48,831 bases of DNA from an uncultured bacterium (GTDB lineage Bacteria > Cyanobacteriota > Vampirovibrionia > Gastranaerophilales > Gastranaerophilaceae). The notes below the pieces were generated by a model. It saw nothing but the letters and a program-made list of their open reading frames with translations, was not told the DNA's origin and did no database searches. Every line of letters begins with the position of its first letter. Position 1 is the stretch's first letter. Location of the stretch: the NCBI GenBank assembly GCA_949300485.1, contig CASGEL010000011.1, positions 1-48,831 on the forward strand, read 5' to 3'. The translations under genes and the position numbers were made by a program. Positions 43,048 through 48,831 of this stretch are shown here, piece after piece.

Positions 43048-43617
43048 ATGGGAAAAATTATCCTGGGATCTTCATCTCCACGAAGATCTGATATTCTGAA
43101 ACAACTAAATTTAAAGTTTGAAATTATCCCGTCTTCTTATGTGGAACCACATGATCAGACGGTTTTTTCTTATGACTTTGTTGAGAAACTAGCTTTTAAC
43201 AAAGCACTGGATGTTGCAAAAAAAATAAATGAGCCAGCATTAGTCATAGGCGCTGATACTATAGTTGTCATTAATAACAAAATCCTTGGAAAACCTCAAA
43301 ATAAAAATGAAGCTTACAAAATGTTAAAAACACTTTCCGGTAAAACTCATTTTGTCGTAACAAGTATTGCAGTTATAAATTCAGAAAATCTAAATTCAAA
43401 AATAAAATCCACTACAACCCACGTGACATTTGAAAACCTGACAGATGAACAAATTAACTATTACATAGATAATTACAAACCTTATGATAAAGCCGGAGCC
43501 TACGGAATTCAAGAGCTACCTGAAGGTTTCATAAAAAAAGTTAAAGGCGAACTTGATAATGTTATAGGATTACCCTCCCAAACTCTGCTAGAACTTTTGA
43601 AAGAAAATTATAAATAA
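43048..43617 (+). CDS. maf: Maf-family nucleoside triphosphate pyrophosphatase
   Basis: A 189-residue enzyme that hydrolyses non-canonical or selected nucleotides (dTTP and UTP types) to monophosphates and is linked to septum control. Motifs are the N-terminal ILGSSSPRRSDIL, VIGADTIVVINNKILGKP, and YDKAGAYGIQE near the C-terminus, with the conserved Gln. Whether it is the YhdE or YceF subtype cannot be read safely. AAGGAGA precedes the ATG at 43048. Confidence 0.94.
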   Translation: MGKIILGSSSPRRSDILKQLNLKFEIIPSSYVEPHDQTVFSYDFVEKLAFNKALDVAKKINEPALVIGADTIVVINNKILGKPQNKNEAYKMLKTLSGKTHFVVTSIAVINSENLNSKIKSTTTHVTFENLTDEQINYYIDNYKPYDKAGAYGIQELPEGFIKKVKGELDNVIGLPSQTLLELLKENYK

Positions 43618-43705
43618 TTATTTATAATTCCACACTTAAACAATTGACAAATTGCTAAAATATGAAAATAATTATAATATAATATATCTATTTAGAAAGC
43701 GGGTT

Positions 43706-44461
43706 ATGAAAAAATATTACGGTTTCACCATTGCAGAAGTTTTAATTACATTGGGAGTTATTGGTATTGTTGCAGCAATGACTATACCTATTTTATATTC
43801 AAATATCAGTAGTGCACAATATCGAAGTAAATTTAAAAAAGCTGTATCTACACTCAATCAAGCAGGACTTATGGCACAGTCTCAATATGAATTTAATTAT
43901 GCCGGAACAACTACAAAATGTTCTGCAAACAGAGAGACCGCAGCTACAGAGCACCCAGACGTAACAATGTCTTTTTGCGCAATTTTAAATGGAACATTAT
44001 CTTCAGCAGCTTACTATGGCCCACTCACAAATCTTAAAAGATACACTAGGGATAATCAAGTTGTTCAATATAAACTTGAAACAAGAGAAACAATACCAAG
44101 TAACTATGAATCCTATCTTACATATGCACTCACTGATGGAACAATTGTAGCGTTTCATCCTGATGCTGTACACTGTGAACTTCCTTTAGGATCAAGAATA
44201 ACTCAGGATTTTATCGAAGGTTCAGGCGGAGGATTAAATTTGTCTACTTGTGTAGGCTTTGTGGATGTTAATGGTGTAACATTGCCAAACAGAGAAGTTA
44301 ACTGTTCTAATGGGGAAAACAGACTAGGGTCTACTGATCCATGTGTTGTTAAAAATAATTCAGGACATATGACAGATGTATTCCCTATTGTCTTCCACGA
44401 TGCAACAGTAGAACCGGCTTCTGCTGCTGCGGCTTACGTTCTTGATACAAGTAAATTATAA
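43706..44461 (+). CDS. Type IV pilin-like prepilin
   Basis: A 251-residue prepilin. I chose the ATG at 43706, which gives the short leader MKKYYG before the cleavage site G6|F7 and Glu at +5 of the mature protein (FTIAEVLITLGVIG). The hydrophobic helix (7-30) is followed by a globular head with about seven cysteines. The C-terminal stretch, VVKNNSGHMTDVFPIVFHDA then TVEPASAA, is shared with the gene at 48080, so the two are paralogs. It would be processed by a PilD-like peptidase and assembled into a pilus or pseudopilus, but no assembly genes are here. TTGACA at 43644 may be its -35. Confidence 0.9.
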   Translation: MKKYYGFTIAEVLITLGVIGIVAAMTIPILYSNISSAQYRSKFKKAVSTLNQAGLMAQSQYEFNYAGTTTKCSANRETAATEHPDVTMSFCAILNGTLSSAAYYGPLTNLKRYTRDNQVVQYKLETRETIPSNYESYLTYALTDGTIVAFHPDAVHCELPLGSRITQDFIEGSGGGLNLSTCVGFVDVNGVTLPNREVNCSNGENRLGSTDPCVVKNNSGHMTDVFPIVFHDATVEPASAAAAYVLDTSKL

Positions 44462-44463
44462 TA

Positions 44464-45138
44464 TTATACCATACCCTCTTTAACAGCTTTTACTGCAGCC
44501 TGAACTCTATCATTAACGCACATTTTTTGAAGAATAGAGCATACATGAGCCTTTGCAGTATGAACACTCACAATTAATTCTTTTGCTATTTCAGTATTAC
44601 TTTTGCCAGCAACAAGATGCTTTAATACTTCAAACTCACGCTCAGTTAAAGGAATTCTTGCCTGCTCTGATATCTGAGTACCAAGTAGCCCTACATTTTC
44701 AACTTTAGGGATTGATCTAAGAGCCAAATTAGCTACAACAGAATCTATCCAACAAACACCTTCTGATACATCTCTTATTACATCAGCTAATTTTGCTGGA
44801 TCAATATCTTTTAGACAATATGCATTTGCACCTGAACTTAAAGCCGCAACAACTTCGTCTTCCCTATCATGTGAAGTTAAAGCTATAATTTTTATATCTG
44901 ATGAAAATTCTCTAATTTTAACCATCGCTTCAATACCATTCATCATTGGTAAGCCTAAATCCATTAATACAACATCCGGATGCAATTTTTCGATTTGCTT
45001 CAATCCATCAATTGCATCCTCTGATTCTGCAACAACATTTAAATCAGGATTTGCATTTAATGCACATCGCAGCCCTACTCTTGTTAATTTAAAATCTTCT
45101 ACAATAACTATTGAAATTTGTTTTTCTTTTGTAACCAT
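44464..45138 (-). CDS. NarL/FixJ-family response regulator
   Basis: A 224-residue regulator. The receiver domain (1-125) has the acidic pair E14/D15, the phospho-acceptor D60 in VVLMDLGLPMMNG, the Thr/Ser switch near IIALTSHD, and Lys in CLKDIDP. The C-terminal LuxR-type helix-turn-helix (about 158-224) has LTEREFEVLKHLVAGKSNTE, then IAKELIVSVHTAKAHV. A cognate histidine kinase is not in the window, so its signal is unknown. It ends two bases from the convergent prepilin gene, and starts 165 bases from the GH13-like gene on the opposite strand. Confidence 0.95.
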   Translation of the reverse strand: MVTKEKQISIVIVEDFKLTRVGLRCALNANPDLNVVAESEDAIDGLKQIEKLHPDVVLMDLGLPMMNGIEAMVKIREFSSDIKIIALTSHDREDEVVAALSSGANAYCLKDIDPAKLADVIRDVSEGVCWIDSVVANLALRSIPKVENVGLLGTQISEQARIPLTEREFEVLKHLVAGKSNTEIAKELIVSVHTAKAHVCSILQKMCVNDRVQAAVKAVKEGMV

Positions 45139-45246
45139 TTTTTAATCTCCATTCCTATAAATAATCGGGCTAAGCCTCACTGTTCACCTACAAATTTATA
45201 TCTTAAAGGGGAGAATGCCATTAGCCTGTTAGGTAATATTTCAATA

Positions 45247-45277
45247 TTGCAAAATAAAATTTTTCTTATGCTATAAT
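45247..45277 (+). promoter_or_regulatory. Promoter of the GH13-like gene
   Basis: TGCTATAAT (45269-45277) is a perfect extended -10 box. TTGCAA at 45247-45252 is a -35 candidate at a long 19-base spacing. Start of transcription would be near 45284, with GGGAG ahead of the ATG at 45303. Confidence 0.55.
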
Positions 45278-45302
45278 TTTTATTACACATAGGGAGATAT
45301 TT

Positions 45303-47594
45303 ATGTTAGATTTATTATTTAAGAATAGAGAGCAAGAAATAGCAAAAGATGCAGAACTTAACAGTGTTTATGAAAATTTAAAAAAGGCATATCCGTCTGA
45401 CAATATTCCTGAATTGAGGAAGAAATATTTGTCAATGCATATTCAAAAATTCGGATATCTGACCTATTCATTCCAAAAAGCGCAAAATGAATTAACCCCA
45501 GAGGAAACTCTTTTTGCACTTGAAGAAAAATGGAAGCAAAATAATGTATTTAAAAATGGCAAATTCCATTTTAAAAATAATCAGATAAGTGTACTTTCAA
45601 GACACCAGGAAAAAAATTCTGATTGGTTCAAAAAAGAAGGTCATAATATAAAATTAATTAACCTTGCAGCATTAGGTAATGGGAATAAATCAAATGAACC
45701 AGGGAAATTCTTTGACTGGCTAAAACAACTGCTTATACTTCCTACAGGAAACTTAAATAACAATATTTATAATACAACTATTTATTTAATTCCATTCCAC
45801 CCTAGAGAATTTGGTTGTGCTTATTTACCAAAAAGCAGTGAAGTAAGCCCTAAGCTAAAAGATGAAAATATTGAAAAATTAACAGGAATGGATGTAAAAA
45901 AACAAGTTCAGATATTTATAGAAATGGCTCAACTTGCAGGACATCCGGTAATTTATGACATTCTTCCACAAACAGGACGTTTTTCAAAATTTGTACTTGC
46001 AAACCCACAAGTAGCTCGCTGGTATGATATTACAGAACTTCAAAAACAACTACTGGCTAAAGTCAATGAAGTTGCTGAATTTTTATCAAAAGACCATGAT
46101 CAAGATGATATACAAATTGCAAAAGATGTATACATTCAAAGATTACAAGGTAGTTCCGGAGATTTAAGTCCAGCATTTCAAGAATTATACAACAATTTTG
46201 AAGGTATTATGATTGAACATAAAAAGAAATTTTCAAATGCAATGCTGGAAAAACCTTATCAAGTAAAAATTCATAAAAGAGTTAGAGAACTTGTTGCAAA
46301 GGTTCATGAATTTAAAAACGATAAGAAAAAACTTGAAGAAAGCGATATTACAAAACAAATTGAAACAATACAACTATTGATGAATGAAGGATTATGGCCG
46401 GCACCTGGCGGCGCATGGTGTTCTGCAGGCGTTCCGATTTATGATGGAATGAGTGAATGCGGAGGATATCCTATATTCAAACACTTTGACTATAAAGGGG
46501 ATGACGTAACAGCGTTTGCAAACTTAGATTGTCAAACACCATACTATTTTGTAAATCTTGAAAACGGAAAATACAATGAAGATGTTATTGACCTATTTAT
46601 AGAGAATATGAAACAACTTCAAAAAGATTACAATTTTGACGGCTTCAGGGTTGATCATATAGACCATATTGTAGATGAAGTTTCTGAACAAAATGGTGTT
46701 CCAATAAGTTACAGAGCTCCTAGATATGTTCTAAGAAAACTTAACATGACTATGAAGAAGAAAATCCCGTATTTTGCAACACTCGCAGAGTATATGCTAT
46801 GGGATAATTACCTAAAAGAATATCATCAAGATATGAAATTTGATCTTTTATGGGGTAATGACATTGTTTCTCAATTTGATAAAACACCAGAAAGAATTTG
46901 TGAAGATAACCAATATCTGGCAAATTACAATACAAAATTCAAAAAAGGCAATATGCTGTCTATATTAAAAACTTACAATAATCAAGATGGTGAATTCCAC
47001 TGTATTGACCAGTACCCTGGGCAACTAGGAGAAAAAGGAGCTTTATACAAATGGTTCAAATATAAATTCCTTCCTGGAGGAAAGTTCGCACAAAGACCAA
47101 TCATGTATGTCGATGGAGATGAAAGCTTTACTCAAGGCGGTACAGAATACACTATTGGCGAAGAAGTTGCTATGAAACGAGCTGTTAATGAAGATTTTTA
47201 TAAAAAATTTGATGCAATTGATCGTTTTGTAAAAAATAACAGCATAATTACTAAAGGTGAAGCTCAGATAATTGTCGACGATGAAGATGGATTCAGTGCA
47301 TGGCTAATAACTAGAGAACCAATGAAAACAGCATACCTGATAGTTTCAAATCACAAGTATCCGACGGAAAAAGTTACAAAAACCGCAGCTACAGGTGAAA
47401 ACTATAGAGAAATAGTTGAAGGATATGCAATATTTGATAAAGAAATATTTATCCCAAGTGACTATAATCTTAAAAATGAATACATCTTCAATGAAAATGA
47501 CTTTGAAGCTCAACCAATAGAAAACATGGACAGTATTCATTTTGACAAACTGGAACCAAGTGATTTTAGAATATACGAACTTGAAAGAGGCTAA
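45303..47594 (+). CDS. GH13-like (alpha-amylase superfamily) carbohydrate-active enzyme
   Basis: A 763-residue cytoplasmic protein without signal peptide. The barrel is recognisable: FDGFRVDHIDHIVDE places the nucleophile at Asp451, and FATLAEYMLW puts the general acid at Glu496. HPVIYDILPQTGRF may be the region I strand, although the usual Asn-His is absent. WGNDIV (to Asp520) may be region IV, but it lies unusually close. Residues 1-330 and the C-terminal 120 match nothing I know. It could hydrolyse or transfer alpha-linked glucose, for example in glycogen use. Substrate cannot be assigned, and the family match is moderate. Confidence 0.75.
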   Translation: MLDLLFKNREQEIAKDAELNSVYENLKKAYPSDNIPELRKKYLSMHIQKFGYLTYSFQKAQNELTPEETLFALEEKWKQNNVFKNGKFHFKNNQISVLSRHQEKNSDWFKKEGHNIKLINLAALGNGNKSNEPGKFFDWLKQLLILPTGNLNNNIYNTTIYLIPFHPREFGCAYLPKSSEVSPKLKDENIEKLTGMDVKKQVQIFIEMAQLAGHPVIYDILPQTGRFSKFVLANPQVARWYDITELQKQLLAKVNEVAEFLSKDHDQDDIQIAKDVYIQRLQGSSGDLSPAFQELYNNFEGIMIEHKKKFSNAMLEKPYQVKIHKRVRELVAKVHEFKNDKKKLEESDITKQIETIQLLMNEGLWPAPGGAWCSAGVPIYDGMSECGGYPIFKHFDYKGDDVTAFANLDCQTPYYFVNLENGKYNEDVIDLFIENMKQLQKDYNFDGFRVDHIDHIVDEVSEQNGVPISYRAPRYVLRKLNMTMKKKIPYFATLAEYMLWDNYLKEYHQDMKFDLLWGNDIVSQFDKTPERICEDNQYLANYNTKFKKGNMLSILKTYNNQDGEFHCIDQYPGQLGEKGALYKWFKYKFLPGGKFAQRPIMYVDGDESFTQGGTEYTIGEEVAMKRAVNEDFYKKFDAIDRFVKNNSIITKGEAQIIVDDEDGFSAWLITREPMKTAYLIVSNHKYPTEKVTKTAATGENYREIVEGYAIFDKEIFIPSDYNLKNEYIFNENDFEAQPIENMDSIHFDKLEPSDFRIYELERG

Positions 47595-47616
47595 ATAAAC
47601 ATAATATAATAAAATT

Positions 47617-47652
47617 ATCTTCATCCAGCAGACTGGATGAAGATTGTTTTAT
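47617..47652 (+). terminator. Intrinsic terminator after the GH13-like gene
   Basis: ATCTTCATCCAG pairs perfectly with CTGGATGAAGAT around the four-base loop CAGA, followed by TGTTTTATT. Confidence 0.85.
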
Positions 47653-47927
47653 TATCCTGAAATACATAAAATAAATCGATATAAATACTTTACGGGTATC
47701 ATTATCTATTCACAAATATTAATATAATTGCAAAACAATGATACTACTTAATAAAATTTTACAAATAAGCAAAAGCACCTATAATATGCAATTTCAGGAT
47801 AATTGAAGCTTAAGAAATTAATTCTTAAGTATTAGTTTTAGATAATTAATGTTATTTAGCTAAGATATTTGGGTTAAATAAAACTATAGTATTAATATTT
47901 ATGAGGATAGAAATTTGTATATAAAAT

Positions 47928-47948
47928 GTTATCACAACAGCGGATAAC
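47928..47948. promoter_or_regulatory. Inverted repeat upstream of the prepilin promoter, candidate operator
   Basis: GTTATC (47928-47933) and GATAAC (47943-47948) are reverse complements nine bases apart, about 40 bases upstream of the -35 box. The spacing suits a dimeric regulator. Confidence 0.35.
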
Positions 47949-47952
47949 CCCG

Positions 47953-48003
47953 AAAAAAACTGTCAACTATAGGAAAAATCATCCATATAGTTGACAGATT
48001 TTT
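47953..48003 (+). terminator. Terminator-like hairpin overlapping the prepilin promoter
   Basis: CTGTCAACTATA (47960-47971) pairs perfectly with TATAGTTGACAG (47986-47997) across a 14-base loop. An A run precedes and ATTTTT follows. The 3' arm contains TTGACA (47991-47996), the -35 box of the prepilin promoter. Confidence 0.6.
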
Positions 48004-48022
48004 GAAAAAATAGTAATATAAT
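47991..48022 (+). promoter_or_regulatory. Promoter of the second prepilin gene
   Basis: TTGACA (47991-47996) is followed by TAATAT (48014-48019, spacing 17) or TATAAT (48017-48022, spacing 20). Transcription would start near 48027, leaving a leader of about 50 bases with AAAGAAAGGTG ahead of the ATG. Confidence 0.6.
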
Positions 48023-48079
48023 CGGTATGTAAAGCGTATGTTATAGTTAGTTTTTATTTAAAAGAAAGGTGAAAAGATT

Positions 48080-48831
48080 ATGACAAAAAGATTCGGTTTT
48101 ACTTTGGCAGAAGTATTGATCACATTAGGTATCATTGGTGTCGTAGCTGCAATGACTATTCCTACATTGATTGCAAACACTAACGGTGCAAAATTCCGTT
48201 CTCAATTTAAGAAAACAATTTCAACATTGAACCAGGCAGGTTTGATGGCTCAAGCTCAGTACGACTTTGACTATGCAGGTACTACTCAACCTTGCCAACA
48301 AGCAGCAACAGGTGGAGCTGTAGCTCTTGATCACCCTGACTCATTGATGACATTCTGTGCTATCTTGAACGGTACTTTAACCGGTCAAACTTATCAAGGT
48401 ACTATTACTAATATTCAACGTCAGGTAACACAAGCAGATGGTTCTTCAGGTTCTGAAGATTACGCATTAAATATTGGTGGTGATACAGCAGGTACTGGTG
48501 TTCTAACAGCAGCTCAATATCAAGATATGCTAGCTTACACTTTAGCTGATGGTTCTATCATTGCATTCTCACCTGATGCTCAAGGTTGTGAATTACCTAT
48601 CGGTACACAAATGTCTAGTACTTGGATTACCGGTCACCCTCAATGCTTAGGGTTAATCGACGTTAACGGTGCTACACTTCCTAACAAAGAAGTTACTTGT
48701 ACTGAAGGTGGTGGCGGTGCTAACACTGCAGCCAACACTGTTGAAGAACCATGCGTTGTTAAAAACAATGCTCGTAACATGACAGATGTATTCCCAATCG
48801 TATTCCACGATGCAACAGTTGAACCGGCTTC
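48080..48831 (+). CDS. Type IV pilin-like prepilin, probably a major pilin (3' end outside window)
   Basis: Read by hand as an ORF open at the window end (250 codons visible). The leader MTKRFG precedes the cleavage site G6|F7, then FTLAEVLITLGIIGVVAAMT with Glu at +5. The head contains Cys residues in TQPCQQAA, LMTFCAILN, DAQGCELPI, HPQCLGL and EEPCVVKN. It shares the order of motifs and the DVFPIVFHDATVEPAS end with the prepilin at 43706. Codon choice differs from the neighbours: many GGT, GCT, ACT, CAA, TTG and AAC codons, as in strongly expressed genes. With its own strong promoter region this suggests an abundant surface pilin. Confidence 0.92.
   Translation, partial: MTKRFGFTLAEVLITLGIIGVVAAMTIPTLIANTNGAKFRSQFKKTISTLNQAGLMAQAQYDFDYAGTTQPCQQAATGGAVALDHPDSLMTFCAILNGTLTGQTYQGTITNIQRQVTQADGSSGSEDYALNIGGDTAGTGVLTAAQYQDMLAYTLADGSIIAFSPDAQGCELPIGTQMSSTWITGHPQCLGLIDVNGATLPNKEVTCTEGGGGANTAANTVEEPCVVKNNARNMTDVFPIVFHDATVEPA

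Larger units (their letters stand above)
47595..48079. other. 485-base intergenic region before the second prepilin gene
   Basis: There is no convincing ORF. It holds a terminator for the GH13-like gene (47617-47652), a palindrome around CTTAAGAA/TTCTTAAG (about 47810-47830), an inverted repeat GTTATC/GATAAC (47928-47948), a second terminator-like hairpin (47953-48003) and the prepilin promoter. The AT-rich middle (about 47655-47925) has a TATAAT-like box near 47779 and could encode a short RNA ending at the second hairpin; this is unproven. Confidence 0.5.

Noticed and set aside
1-48831. CRISPR arrays, insertion sequences and rRNA genes
   Set aside because: No regularly spaced direct repeats, transposase motifs with terminal repeats, or rRNA-like segments were seen on reading both strands by eye.

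Overview
The window is AT-rich bacterial chromosome with dense, short-spaced operons. It most likely comes from a gut-type, non-photosynthetic relative of the Cyanobacteria (Melainabacteria/Vampirovibrionia, probably Gastranaerophilales). That placement is inference. It rests on the YidC (1835-2914), which carries a large extracytoplasmic insert between core TM2 and TM3 as I recall from cyanobacterial YidC; on prepilins of the FTLAEVLITLG type; and on an anaerobic gene set: a ferredoxin-dependent 2-oxoacid oxidoreductase, a B12-dependent ribonucleotide reductase, an activase/dehydratase-like protein and a U32-like protein with clustered cysteines.

Layout. 1-1725: start of an E-like ATPase stalk gene on the minus strand, then a scarred stretch with a D-arm-deleted tRNA-Pro remnant, a small XRE-type regulator and a collapsed MBOAT acyltransferase gene. 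1835-8057: yidC, queA, a lytic transglycosylase, a doubly broken prepilin gene, a short Orn/Lys/Arg-decarboxylase-like enzyme, a PilZ protein and a small secreted protein. 8130-14970: nrdJ, then a peptide ABC importer (binding protein plus two permeases, no ATPase genes here) and an anchored TPR-like protein. 14981-19299: MgtC-like protein, pyrH, frr, cdsA, rnc, rpe. 19291-22167: a Ser/Thr/Glu-rich unknown, cdd, small Cys-containing proteins, rpsU (too short for most gene finders) and a small coiled-coil protein. 22232-24839: a four-gene VOR-type oxidoreductase operon. 25007-33717: a 1926-residue coiled-coil protein with internal repeats, overlapping a GlcD-like flavoprotein, then gltX. 33900-38444: small unknowns, rsmH with an FtsL-like gene, a glycosyltransferase and a GAF plus degenerate HD-GYP protein. 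38507-42565: the dehydratase-activase-like protein, a tandem U32-like protein and a membrane protein. 42742-48831: a small helical protein, maf, a prepilin, a NarL-type regulator, a GH13-like enzyme and a second prepilin, probably highly expressed, that runs off the window.

How the genes relate. The housekeeping block covers translation (pyrH/frr/rsmH/gltX/rpsU/queA), membrane and envelope building (yidC, cdsA, ftsL-like) and nucleotide metabolism (nrdJ, cdd, maf). A surface/signalling theme recurs: three prepilin loci (one dead), a PilZ protein and a catalytically degenerate HD-GYP protein suggest a c-di-GMP-linked surface programme, though nothing here proves they interact. No CRISPR array, insertion sequence, complete tRNA, rRNA or recognisable riboswitch was seen. 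The least explained elements are the giant repeat coiled-coil protein, the tandem U32/activase pair, the attenuator-like hairpin before the PilZ gene, and a set of genes whose extended -10 box sits exactly six bases before the start codon, which suggests leaderless transcripts.
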